Shown here piece after piece: positions 18,688 to 27,671 of a stretch of 64,000 nt of DNA. Made by a program: the position numbers and the translations under genes. How positions within the stretch are numbered: the first letter of the stretch is position 1; each line of letters starts with the position of its first letter. The stretch is from Clostridium senegalense JC122. GTDB lineage: Bacteria > Bacillota > Clostridia > Clostridiales > Clostridiaceae. The DNA is taken from positions 1,561,201 to 1,625,200 of the forward strand of contig NZ_HE611050.1 of assembly GCF_000285575.1 (NCBI RefSeq). Direction: 5' to 3'. The notes below the pieces were generated by a model, which made no database searches, had not been told where the DNA came from, and worked only from the letters and a program-made list of their open reading frames with translations.

Positions 18688-19541
18688 TTATGAGTTTTTT
18701 CTAATTGGTATCCAAACTTCAAACTTTGAGTTAGCAGGGTCTTCATTTAAATATACTTCAATATCTGGTCCATCTTCATACTCATAACCTGATGTTGGTA
18801 ACCATTCTGTAATTATTCTTTTTTCAATTTCTTGAATTGCAGTGGGCATAGTACCCTCTCCAGGAAAAACTGCCCAAGTATATGCTGGTATTATATATTC
18901 ATACATTTCGTTTGATACCTTTTTATCTGTTTCAACGGCTATATAATACTCCCATTTATCTAAACTATCCATACATACATTAACACCTAATACACCTTTG
19001 CAATCTGAACCCATAAGCGCTACTATATCACTAAGCTTTCCATTTTCAACTATTTCTTTACATAATATAGTAAAAATTTTAAAATTTTACTCCATATTTT
19101 TTTTAAATTAAGCTTTTACCCCTACTATTCTAATCTCTTCTTTTTTACTATACTATATTTCATCTCTTCTACTCCTTTTATTGTTATTCTAAAACTAATA
19201 GGTGGATATGCCTTTAGGAATGTTCCCTCTTTTTGCGCAACTGAAGGAGATACATGATGCACCTTTTGAAAAGCTCTATTAAAGGCAGTTGGAGATTCAT
19301 ATCCATAACGTAATGCTACATCAATTACCTTATTACCGTTTTGTAAATCAAAAGCGGCCTTTGTAAGTCTTCTGTTTCTTATATATTCAGATAATGGCAC
19401 TCCAGCTATATATGAAAACATTCTTTGAAAATGATATACCGTACAACAAGCAATTTTTGCTGCCTTTTCATACTCAATTTCTTTATTTAAATTCGCTTCA
19501 ATATATTTTAATGCCTCATTTAATTTTTCTAACCATTCCAT
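18688..19541 (-). pseudogene. broken AraC-type regulator with GyrI-like effector domain
   Basis: The 5' part (19541-19125) encodes the two AraC helix-turn-helix motifs (AAKIACCTVYHFQRMF and VIDVALRYGYESPTAFNRAF) and the start of the linker. It then ends after a one-base loss in an A6 run near 19146. The continuing frame reads EIRIVGVKA, a stop, FKKNME, a second stop, then NFKIF and EIVENGKLSDIVALM. It joins the 108-codon open segment (19014-18688), which is a GyrI-like/Rob-type ligand-binding domain. Intact relatives are about 285 residues. Two nonsense codons plus the shift mean this copy is dead as a single protein, though the two halves are still open. Confidence 0.85.
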
Positions 19542-19844
19542 TAGCTCATCCCCCTATAACAATAGTATAGTAACTAATAATTTTTATAACCTCTCTTTTG
19601 ATGCACAAATATGAGAGGTATATACTTCTATTTTAATCAAAGTAAAATAATTATATTAAGCATATATTTCTCTAAAAATATTTTAAATTCCTTTAATGAT
19701 TCTTAATTATCATTATAATAAATACAATCCTTTATTTAATTCATAAAATTATAACAATATATAATATTTTCAATAAAGAAATGTTTTTAAAATTTCATGA
19801 TAATATAATATTATATATTATCAAACAATTTAGAGGTGAGAGTA
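19542..19844. other. intergenic region before the sigma-54 activator
   Basis: Very AT-rich. It holds the start regions of the divergent araC-like pseudogene and the activator gene. I see no hairpins or repeats beyond AT tracts. Confidence 0.5.
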
Positions 19845-21644
19845 TTGAAAAATATAATTTTAATTACTGGTACAGAAAGTACAAGAATGTTTTTACATAG
19901 TCAATTAGAAGAGTATTTTAGTGAGTTTGCCACCATTAAAAGCTATGCTATATATGAAAAGGCTATTAATGAACCTATTTACGGAGATCTCATTGTTTTT
20001 TCTAGCAAACCTATATATGATGCTGTAAATATAAACTTAAATAACATTCCATGGATTATAGCTAATAAAACTTTAAACTATTGTAATATTGATAAGCTTC
20101 TTTTTTTAAACAAAGAAAGTAAAGTACTTATTGTAAACGATGCAAAAGACTCAAGTTATAACTTAATAGATCATTTAAAAAATTTAGGAATAGATCACAT
20201 TCAATTTATACCTTACTATCCAGGTATAGATAAATATGAACCTTGTAATGTTGCTGTAACTCCTGGTGAAGTTGATAAAGTTCCTAGTGAAGTTAGCACT
20301 ATAATAGATTTAAAGTGTAGTCTTATTGACATGAGTAGTCTTATTGAAATAATGCGTGGAATTGGATATTACGATGAAAAAGTGAAAGATATTTCTTCTC
20401 GTTATATTAGGAAAATAATAGAAATAGGTAAAAAATTAGCAGTAAGAAACAATGAAGTACTAACTTTACATAGAGATTTGGAAAGAGTAGTATTACATTT
20501 AAATAGTTTTCAAGTGGAAACTCAAAAAAAGTTTTCTTATAAAATAAAAAATTCTACTTTATTAAATACAGTAGAAACTGATATTAAAGAAGACCTTATA
20601 AAAAAGAGATACTATGCAAAGTATACATTTGAACATATTATAGGTACTAGTGAAAAAATAACCAATGTCAAAAACATATCAAAAAAACTTGCAAGAACAA
20701 ATCTTTCCATATTAATTGAAGGAGAAAGTGGCACTGGCAAAGAACTATTTTCTCAAGCCATCCATAACTATTCTTTTAAAAATGATGGTCCCTTTATTGC
20801 AATAAATTTTAGTGCATTACCTAAAAATCTAATTGAAAGTGAACTATTTGGATATGAACCTGGTGCTTTTACAGGTGCTAAAAAAGAAGGAAAAATTGGT
20901 TTATTTGAACAGGCCAAAGGTGGAACTATATTTTTAGATGAAATAGGCGATGCCCCTTTAGAAGTGCAAACACGATTATTAAGAGTACTTCAAGAAAAAG
21001 AAATAATGAAAGTTGGTGGCGATAGAATAATACCTATTGATGTAAGAGTAATTGCAGCCACTAATAAAAATCTTATTAAACTTATTGATGAAGGTAAGTT
21101 CAGAGAGGATTTATATTACAGATTAAAAATGGGGTACATAATTTTACCACCTTTAAAAGATAGAAAAGAAGATATCTCTGAAATTATAGAGGAGTTTTTC
21201 ATACGCAAAGGCGGTAAATTAGATGTTTCAAGTAATGTTATAGAAATTTTAAATAATAGGGATTGGAAAGGGAATGTTAGAGAACTTATAAATACCTTAG
21301 AATACTCTTATGAAATTTGTGACGGTTGTTGCATAAAAGAAGAACATTTACCTTTAGACTTTATTAAATATCATAACTATAATAATAAAATCTCTAATAA
21401 TGAACTTGATGATGATTTAAAAATTATATTAAAGGAAATATATTATAACCAAAATAAAAACATAATAGTAGGAAGAAGATTTTTATCAGAATTATTAAAG
21501 GGAAAAGGGTTTAATTTTAGTGAACAATCTATTAGAGGTAAATTAGATAAACTACAAAATTTAGAACTCGTAACAAAAAGCAAAGGGAAAAGTGGTACGA
21601 AAATTTCAAATAAAGGTGTTGAATGGTTAAAACAAAATGGTTAA
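19845..21644 (+). CDS. sigma-54-dependent transcriptional activator
   Basis: A 599-residue enhancer-binding protein. The start is taken as TTG at 19845, six bases after GAGGTG. The N-terminal 200 residues form a sensor-like region resembling the PrpR_N type of ligand-binding domain, followed by a coiled linker. The AAA+ domain (about 260-500) has Walker A GESGTGKE, the sigma-54 loop GAFTGA, Walker B GGTIFLDEIGD and the sensor region RVIAATNKNL. The C-terminus is a winged-helix-like segment (SEQSIRGKLDKLQNLELV) instead of the usual Fis-type helix-turn-helix, which is uncommon. The two genes downstream carry -24/-12 promoters, so they are the likely targets. The inducer is unknown. Confidence 0.93.
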   Translation: MKNIILITGTESTRMFLHSQLEEYFSEFATIKSYAIYEKAINEPIYGDLIVFSSKPIYDAVNINLNNIPWIIANKTLNYCNIDKLLFLNKESKVLIVNDAKDSSYNLIDHLKNLGIDHIQFIPYYPGIDKYEPCNVAVTPGEVDKVPSEVSTIIDLKCSLIDMSSLIEIMRGIGYYDEKVKDISSRYIRKIIEIGKKLAVRNNEVLTLHRDLERVVLHLNSFQVETQKKFSYKIKNSTLLNTVETDIKEDLIKKRYYAKYTFEHIIGTSEKITNVKNISKKLARTNLSILIEGESGTGKELFSQAIHNYSFKNDGPFIAINFSALPKNLIESELFGYEPGAFTGAKKEGKIGLFEQAKGGTIFLDEIGDAPLEVQTRLLRVLQEKEIMKVGGDRIIPIDVRVIAATNKNLIKLIDEGKFREDLYYRLKMGYIILPPLKDRKEDISEIIEEFFIRKGGKLDVSSNVIEILNNRDWKGNVRELINTLEYSYEICDGCCIKEEHLPLDFIKYHNYNNKISNNELDDDLKIILKEIYYNQNKNIIVGRRFLSELLKGKGFNFSEQSIRGKLDKLQNLELVTKSKGKSGTKISNKGVEWLKQNG

Positions 21645-21664
21645 TGTATACAATACAAACCAAT
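21640..21664. promoter_or_regulatory. candidate enhancer (UAS) site 1
   Basis: A 25-base imperfect dyad, TGGTT-N15-AACCA with inner TGTATACAATACA. It recurs almost unchanged at 22845-22869. It overlaps the 3' end of the activator gene about 50 bases upstream of the -24 element. Confidence 0.5.
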
Positions 21665-21674
21665 AAAACAACCA

Positions 21675-21710
21675 AAACAGCTGTAAATTTTAAATTTACA
21701 GCTGTTTTTT
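21675..21710 (+). terminator. terminator of the sigma-54 activator gene
   Basis: AACAGCTGTAAATTT/AAATTTACAGCTGTT stem with a T6 run, ending three bases before the -24 element of the next gene. Confidence 0.85.
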
Positions 21711-21712
21711 AT

Positions 21713-21730
21713 TTGGCATGATTTTTGCTT
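21713..21730 (+). promoter_or_regulatory. sigma-54 (-24/-12) promoter of the M20 peptidase gene
   Basis: TTGGCATGATTTTTGCTT: GG at -24 and GC at -12 with the correct spacing, near consensus TGGCACG-N4-TTGC. The same 18 bases occur before the YfcC gene. Confidence 0.9.
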
Positions 21731-21776
21731 GTATAAAAGACGTTATATTTTATGTAAATTTAAGGAGGATTATATT

Positions 21777-22838
21777 ATGAATTGTATTGAACTTACAAAA
21801 GAACTTATAAAAATCGATAGTTCTACCCTAGAAGGTACAAATAACGCTATAGATTTTTGTAAAAACTTACTTTTAGAAAATGATTTAATTCCAGAGATAC
21901 TTGAAAATGAAGGCCAAAAAATGTTAGTTTGCACTATAGGAAAAGGTGCGAAAAAAATAATATTAAATGGACATTTAGACATAGTTCCTTTTAAAGAAAA
22001 TCAGTTAACCCCTTATGAAAAAGATGGAAAGCTTTATGGCAGAGGTAGTGCAGATATGAAATCTGGCTTAGCCTCTATGATATGCGCATTTATAGAGTTG
22101 AAAAATGAAAATTTACCTTGTAAAGTAGAGCTTCATCTAGTAACTGATGAAGAAACTGGCGGAGATAAGTGCTCAAAATATTTAGCTGAAAAAGGGTTTA
22201 GAGGAGATTTTGTAATTTGTGGTGAACCTACTCAAATTGGAATTGGAGTTCAAGCAAAGGGTGTACTTGAAATAAATATAGACTTTTTCGGCAAATCAGC
22301 TCATGGTAGCAGACCATGGCAAGGAGATAACGCTATAATTAAAGCATATAAAAGTTTTGAAAAGATTTTAGACCTTCCATTTAGCAAAGAAAAATCAGAA
22401 CTTTATGACTTTCCATCAATTAATTTAGCAAAAATATCTGGCGGAGATGTATATAACAAAGTTCCTGATTACTGCAAAATGTACCTTGATATAAGATTTT
22501 TACCAGAACAAAGTGCAGAAGAAATATTAAAACAAATCAAAAGTGTGGTTGAAACAGAAATTCATATTCATGAAATTAATCCACCGGTAACTACAAAAGT
22601 AGATAATATGTATGTTAAAGCACTTAGTAAGTCTATAGAAAAAGTTACTGACAACCCTGTTAATATATTTGGACAGCATGGTTCTGCAGATACAGTTTAT
22701 TATTCTAAATATAATATACCTGCTGTAGAGTTTGGTCCCTCAGGTGCAAATTGGCATGGTGATGATGAATATGTGATTATAGATTCTGTTTATAAATATA
22801 AAGATATCATTAAAGATTTTATATTAAATATTGGTTAA
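21777..22838 (+). CDS. M20 family metallopeptidase (ArgE/DapE/YgeY-like deacylase)
   Basis: A 353-residue di-zinc hydrolase that cleaves N-acyl amino acids or dipeptides. The ATG at 21777 has TAAGGAGG nine bases ahead. Metal and catalytic residues are visible: GHLDIVPF (about residue 64), GRGSADMKSG (about 89-98), DEETGG (about 123-128), GEPT (about 151-154) and a C-terminal HGSADTVYY. The dimerisation domain with SAHGSRPWQGDNAI is intact. It lies downstream of a sigma-54 promoter and next to a YfcC transporter, so it likely processes what that carrier imports. The exact substrate (acetylornithine, succinyl-DAP or a dipeptide) cannot be told. Confidence 0.9.
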   Translation: MNCIELTKELIKIDSSTLEGTNNAIDFCKNLLLENDLIPEILENEGQKMLVCTIGKGAKKIILNGHLDIVPFKENQLTPYEKDGKLYGRGSADMKSGLASMICAFIELKNENLPCKVELHLVTDEETGGDKCSKYLAEKGFRGDFVICGEPTQIGIGVQAKGVLEINIDFFGKSAHGSRPWQGDNAIIKAYKSFEKILDLPFSKEKSELYDFPSINLAKISGGDVYNKVPDYCKMYLDIRFLPEQSAEEILKQIKSVVETEIHIHEINPPVTTKVDNMYVKALSKSIEKVTDNPVNIFGQHGSADTVYYSKYNIPAVEFGPSGANWHGDDEYVIIDSVYKYKDIIKDFILNIG

Positions 22839-22844
22839 ATCTAA

Positions 22845-22869
22845 ATGGTTAAACTGTACAATATAAACC
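22845..22869. promoter_or_regulatory. candidate enhancer (UAS) site 2
   Basis: TGGTTAAACTGTACAATATAAACCA in two parts: TGGTT arm, TGTACAATA core, AACCA arm. It matches site 1 at most positions and lies about 190 bases upstream of the YfcC -24 element. A third, half copy (TTTACAATACAAACCATACC) is at 23182-23201. Confidence 0.5.
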
Positions 22870-22990
22870 AATAAAACCAAACCAAAAAAATTATAATTTC
22901 AAATTAAGAATTTTTAAATATACTTTTCAAAGAAACATTTAATATTTTTATTTCATTTAAAGTAAAACCTTACAATACTTGCCTTGAAAT

Positions 22991-23052
22991 TATAAATTTA
23001 TAGCTATATTTTTATATAGCTTACCCTTACAACTAATAAATTTATAGCTATA
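22991..23052. repeat. paired ATAAATTTATAGCTATA repeat before the sigma-54 promoter
   Basis: The palindrome TATAGCTATA within AAATTTATAGCTATA occurs at 22999-23008 and again at 23043-23052, 44 bases apart, immediately upstream of the -24 element. It may be a binding site. Confidence 0.6.
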
Positions 23053-23059
23053 AGTTATA

Positions 23060-23077
23060 TTGGCATGATTTTTGCTT
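23060..23077 (+). promoter_or_regulatory. sigma-54 (-24/-12) promoter of the YfcC gene
   Basis: TTGGCATGATTTTTGCTT, identical over 18 bases to the promoter at 21713-21730. Confidence 0.9.
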
Positions 23078-23255
23078 TAATAAATTAGTAATTGTTATAA
23101 CTTAACTACAATTTTAATTTAAAACAAATCAATTTTTATATTTTTACATATTGGAGGTGAAAAACACAAGCCACAGTAAAATTTACAATACAAACCATAC
23201 CTTAATATTATTAAACATTGGACTTATAATTTTTAAAAAACAGGGGGATAAATAT

Positions 23256-24686
23256 ATGAATATGAAAAAGAAATTCAAAATGCCAACGGCCTATACTATT
23301 CTGGCTTTTATAATTTTATTAGTAGCGTTCCTTACATGGGTAGTGCCGGCGGGACAATATAACTATACAGGATCTACAGAAACAAGTTTACAACCTATTC
23401 CAGGTACATATCATACAGTTACTTCAAATCCGCAGGGTTTTAAAGATATCATTTTAGCTCCTATAACTGGATTTTCTGATGCAATAGATGTTATAATTTT
23501 CGTTATTGTAATAGGTGGTTTTTTAGGTACAGTTATGAAAACTGGAGCAATAGATGCAGGTATAGGTAGGCTTGTTAAGAAACTAGAAGGAAAGGAAAAA
23601 TGGCTTATACCTCTAATAATGTTCTTCTTTACACTTGGAGGAATAACCTTTGGTATGGATGAAGAAACACTGGCATTCTTTCCAATATTGATTCCAGTAT
23701 TTATCGCCGCCGGGTATGATGCAATTACAGCTGTTGCCGTTATAAAGTTAGGTTCAGGAATGGCAACTATAGCATCTTTAACTAATCCATTTGCTGTTAG
23801 TATTGCCTGCAAATTTGCTGGTATTTCCATGGGAGAAGGAATTGGACTTAGAATAGCTCTTCTTATTATCCTTGTGGGATTAGGTATGTTTTGGACTATG
23901 AAATATGCTGAAATGGTAAAAAAAGATCCAACTAAGTCATTGATTTATCATTTATATGATGAGCATAAAGAACATTTCCTTGGTGATGAAACAGAAAGAG
24001 AAATTCCTGAATTAACAGGTACAAGAAAACTTATACTTGCTATATTCGGATTAACATTTTTAATAATGGTAATTGGAATTATTCCATTTAGCGATTTAGG
24101 TATTACATTGATTCCAACATTAGGCTGGTGGTTTGGTGAGCTTTCAGGACTATTCCTTGTGTCTAGTATACTTATTTCTGTAATAGCCAAAAACGGAGAG
24201 TCAAAATTTGTACATATCTTTATAGACGGTGCACGTGATTTATTAGGGGTTGCTTTGATAATAGGCTTAGCAAGAGGTATTACTGTTGTAATGAATGCAG
24301 GACATATTTCTGATACAGTTTTACATTTAGGTGAAGTTTGTCTTCAAGGAAAAGGTTCTGTAGGATTCACTATATTCACTTATTTATTTTATTTACCAAT
24401 GTCATTTTTAATTCCATCAACTTCTGGTCTTGCAACTGTTACTATGCCAATTATGGCACCTTTAGCAGATTTTTCTGGTGTAGCAAGACATATAGTAATA
24501 ACTGCTTATCAATCTGCAAATGGAATACTAAGTTTATTTGCACCAACATGCCCAGTTATTATGGCTGCATTAGCTATAGCCAAAGTACCCTATGAAAAAT
24601 GGCTAAAATTTGTATGGAAACTTGTAGCACTAACATTTATTATTACTCTTGGACTTTTAGTATTAGCTATGTTTGTATATAAATAA
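23256..24686 (+). CDS. YfcC family membrane transporter
   Basis: A 476-residue carrier with about twelve membrane segments, of the YfcC/C4-dicarboxylate anaerobic carrier-like group related to arginine-ornithine or short-peptide transporters. The ATG at 23256 has CAGGGGGA upstream and gives the standard family N-terminus MNMKKKFKMPTAYTILAF with a WVVPAGQY motif. Other conserved blocks are GMDEETLAFFPILIPV and SFLIPSTSGLATVTMPIM. It has its own sigma-54 promoter with the same core as the M20 peptidase gene. It presumably imports the peptide or acyl-amino acid substrate. The substrate is not determined. Confidence 0.9.
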   Translation: MNMKKKFKMPTAYTILAFIILLVAFLTWVVPAGQYNYTGSTETSLQPIPGTYHTVTSNPQGFKDIILAPITGFSDAIDVIIFVIVIGGFLGTVMKTGAIDAGIGRLVKKLEGKEKWLIPLIMFFFTLGGITFGMDEETLAFFPILIPVFIAAGYDAITAVAVIKLGSGMATIASLTNPFAVSIACKFAGISMGEGIGLRIALLIILVGLGMFWTMKYAEMVKKDPTKSLIYHLYDEHKEHFLGDETEREIPELTGTRKLILAIFGLTFLIMVIGIIPFSDLGITLIPTLGWWFGELSGLFLVSSILISVIAKNGESKFVHIFIDGARDLLGVALIIGLARGITVVMNAGHISDTVLHLGEVCLQGKGSVGFTIFTYLFYLPMSFLIPSTSGLATVTMPIMAPLADFSGVARHIVITAYQSANGILSLFAPTCPVIMAALAIAKVPYEKWLKFVWKLVALTFIITLGLLVLAMFVYK

Positions 24687-24781
24687 TATTAATACGTCTT
24701 TAACTTTTTTATTTCTTTAGTAAATTTTGTTGTTATATCAATCTCAAAAAAGATATTGATTCTGATGATTAATCAAATAAA

Positions 24782-24820
24782 AAAAGCACTTATCTCAAGA
24801 TAGATTTGTGCTTTTTATTT
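24782..24820 (-). terminator. terminator after the YitT gene
   Basis: AAAAGCACAAATCTATC/GATAAGTGCTTTTT imperfect hairpin with T-run, located between convergent genes. Confidence 0.75.
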
Positions 24821-24826
24821 TAAACT

Positions 24827-25696
24827 TTATTTTTCAATTTCAAATTTAGGCTGAGTAAAACCTCTACCATATACCTCTTTTATATCTGTAATTGTTAAAA
24901 ATGCTTTATCGTCTATTTCTTTAACAATATTCTGAAGAATTACAAGTTCCTTTTGATCACAAACTACAAATAGTATTTTTTTATCTTCGTTAGTATACAT
25001 ACCTGTACCTTGAAGTCCCGTAACCCCCCTATTCAATGATTTCATTAATGCAATTGAAATTTCTTGTGACTTTTGTGAAATTATATGAACAGTCTTTGAA
25101 GCGCTACCACCGCTTACTATTCTATCTACCACCGTAGAAATTATGTACACTGCTATTATTGCATACAATCCTTTTTCTATACCAAAAACCATAATACCAC
25201 ATATGATTATTATTGTATCACAACAAGCCATAATTTTAGCTATTGGAATACTTTTAAAGAAATGATTAATTATAACTGCAGTAAGATCTGATCCCCCTGT
25301 ACTTGCTGGTATTTTTAATACAATTCCTATTCCAGACCCTAGTAAAACAGATCCAAATATACTTACAAGCATCATATCTAAACCTTCTTGTGGTGGTAAA
25401 TAGCTTGTATATGTAAGTGCCACAGATAAATAAAGTGCTGCGAATACTGATTTTCCTGCAAATGCTTTCCCCTTAAGCTTTATTGCCAAAATAAATAAAG
25501 GTATATTAACTAAAATATTAGTTACCGATATAGGAATATTCGCCACATGTTCTATGACAATACCTAGTCCTGATAGTCCACCTATAACTAATTGATTAGG
25601 TTTGAAAAATACATTGATTCCAATTGCTGTTAATGTAATTCCTATCATTATTTTTAAGTAATCTTTAATGTCTTGTTTTTCAATAAATTTTAACAT
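24827..25696 (-). CDS. YitT family membrane protein (DUF161 + DUF2179)
   Basis: A 289-residue protein with five or six membrane segments and a C-terminal DUF2179 cytoplasmic domain (RGVTGLQGTGMYTNED, then KKILFVVCDQKELVILQNIV). The start is 25696, eight bases behind GGAGGG; the ATG at 25711 is part of that ribosome site. The family is widespread in Firmicutes with no settled function. It is a single gene, transcribed divergently from cls. Confidence 0.9.
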   Translation of the reverse strand: MLKFIEKQDIKDYLKIMIGITLTAIGINVFFKPNQLVIGGLSGLGIVIEHVANIPISVTNILVNIPLFILAIKLKGKAFAGKSVFAALYLSVALTYTSYLPPQEGLDMMLVSIFGSVLLGSGIGIVLKIPASTGGSDLTAVIINHFFKSIPIAKIMACCDTIIIICGIMVFGIEKGLYAIIAVYIISTVVDRIVSGGSASKTVHIISQKSQEISIALMKSLNRGVTGLQGTGMYTNEDKKILFVVCDQKELVILQNIVKEIDDKAFLTITDIKEVYGRGFTQPKFEIEK

Positions 25697-26172
25697 ACGT
25701 TTTCCCTCCATCTAAAACCCCTCATCTGTTATAACATATTCGCTAAGCAATGTAAACATTATCATTTTTAAATATTTAAATTATTTTTTTAAGTCACTAT
25801 TTTTTTAATAATCTTAAAATTTCTAGTGCATTTCATATTTTTATCACTTTTTTTACTACTTTGTCAATAGACAAATATACTTTTTTGAATATACTATAGA
25901 GTTCTAATCTAAATTTTAAAGTTATTCATTTATCAAATAATTTATAATTTGTTCAAATTCAATTATATTCAAGCTATAATAGAGTTAAACTATATTATAG
26001 TATGATTTATAATCAAGTAATCTTTAATTTACTAGATAATTTAAAAAGTTTTATACCTCTTATATATTTAAATTTCATAATTCAACGCTATATATTAATA
26101 AATAGTCACTGTTTTTAGATAGAATAACTACTTTTCTACTTTTATATTAATAATATTTAAAGGAGGTTTTTT
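25697..26172. other. intergenic region, yitT/cls divergent promoters
   Basis: About 475 AT-rich bases between divergent genes. TTGTCAATAGACAA near 25860 is a short inverted repeat. Nothing else is recognisable. Confidence 0.5.
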
Positions 26173-27630
26173 ATGAGCTTTGTTGCTATTTTTAAAAACA
26201 TAATAACATTCATATATATAATAAATATTTTTTTAGCAATACTTCTTATAATTTTTGAAAAAAGAAACCCGAATAGCACATGGACATGGATAATGATTAT
26301 GTTCTTTATACCTATTTTAGGTTTTATTCTTTATTTATTTTTAGGTCAAGATTTAAGAAAACAAAAGTTTTTCCACTATAAAAAAGAAGAAGAAGAAGCT
26401 TTAATACCAACAATTCAAGCTCAACATACCATACTTAAAAATGACTATTTAGTAAAAAATAATCATTTTTTAAATGAGTATAGAGATTTTATTCAATTAA
26501 ATCTAACTACTGACAATGCTATATTTACACATAATAATGATGTTGAAATATTAAATAACGGTGAAGAAAAATTCCCCAAATTAATTACTTCTTTAGAAAA
26601 TGCTAAAAATTTTATTCACATCCAATATTATATTTTTCGTGATGATGAAATAGGAAATAAAATTGTAAGTATCTTAACAGAAAAAGCTAAACGCGGTGTA
26701 GAAGTAAAAGTGCTTTATGATGGAATGGGTTGTATATGGCTCCCTAAAAAATTTTTCACCCCGATAATAGAAGCTGGTGGAGAAGTGGTCTGTTTTTTTC
26801 CACCATTTATCCCTTATATAAATTTAAGACTAAATTACAGAAACCATAGAAAAATATGTATTATTGATGGTGTGGAAGGTTTTATAGGTGGATTAAATAT
26901 TGGTGATGAATATTTAGGAAAAGATGAAAATATAGGTTTTTGGCGTGATATTCACCTTTATATAATAGGTGATGCTGTAGCTACATTAGAAACTAGATTC
27001 TTACTTGATTGGAGATTTGCATCTAACAAAGATGATTTTTCTATGAGTAAAAATTATTTTCCTAAAAACCAATATATAGGTAATAAACCCATTCAAATTA
27101 TATCTAGTGGACCAGATTCTCAATGGGGAGCTATAAGAAACTCATATTTAAAAATGATTAGTAGAGCTGAAAAAAATATATATATAGAAACTCCATATTT
27201 AATTCCTGATGACAGTATTCTTACAGCTCTAAAACTAGCTGCTCTTTCCGGAATTGATGTTAAAATTATTATTCCTTGTAAACCAGACCATATGTTTGTT
27301 TATTGGGCTACTAAGTCTTATGCATGGGAACTCATGGAAGCAGGTGTGCATTGCTACACATATAATAATGGATTTATTCATAGTAAAATTATAGCTATAG
27401 ATAGCAAGTTGTGTACTGTTGGTACTGCAAATTTAGATATGCGTAGTTTCAAACTTAACTTTGAAGTAAATGCTATGATTTATGATGAGGATTCTACTAA
27501 AGACTTAGAAAAAATATTTTTAAAAGATATCGAAAGTTCTACGTACCTTACCAATAAACATTATGCTGAACGTCCTTTAATAATAAAAGTTAAAGAAGCA
27601 ATTTCTAGACTATTAGCACCTATGCTATAA
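26173..27630 (+). CDS. cls: cardiolipin synthase
   Basis: A 485-residue membrane enzyme that joins two phosphatidylglycerols into cardiolipin. Two N-terminal membrane segments (about 8-28 and 37-58) are followed by two phospholipase-D domains, each with an HKD motif: NHRKICIIDG near residues 225-234 and HSKIIAIDSK near 405-414. The start has AAAGGAGG. It is a monocistronic gene with a terminator right behind. Typical length (480-510). Confidence 0.96.
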   Translation: MSFVAIFKNIITFIYIINIFLAILLIIFEKRNPNSTWTWIMIMFFIPILGFILYLFLGQDLRKQKFFHYKKEEEEALIPTIQAQHTILKNDYLVKNNHFLNEYRDFIQLNLTTDNAIFTHNNDVEILNNGEEKFPKLITSLENAKNFIHIQYYIFRDDEIGNKIVSILTEKAKRGVEVKVLYDGMGCIWLPKKFFTPIIEAGGEVVCFFPPFIPYINLRLNYRNHRKICIIDGVEGFIGGLNIGDEYLGKDENIGFWRDIHLYIIGDAVATLETRFLLDWRFASNKDDFSMSKNYFPKNQYIGNKPIQIISSGPDSQWGAIRNSYLKMISRAEKNIYIETPYLIPDDSILTALKLAALSGIDVKIIIPCKPDHMFVYWATKSYAWELMEAGVHCYTYNNGFIHSKIIAIDSKLCTVGTANLDMRSFKLNFEVNAMIYDEDSTKDLEKIFLKDIESSTYLTNKHYAERPLIIKVKEAISRLLAPML

Positions 27631-27668
27631 AAAGGCATAAGGTTTTTATAAGCCTTATACCTTTTCTT
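27629..27668. terminator. terminator between cls and the convergent membrane protein gene
   Basis: AAAAGGCATAAGG/CCTTATACCTTTT hairpin with one mismatch and a T-run. Confidence 0.8.
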
Positions 27669-27671
27669 ATT

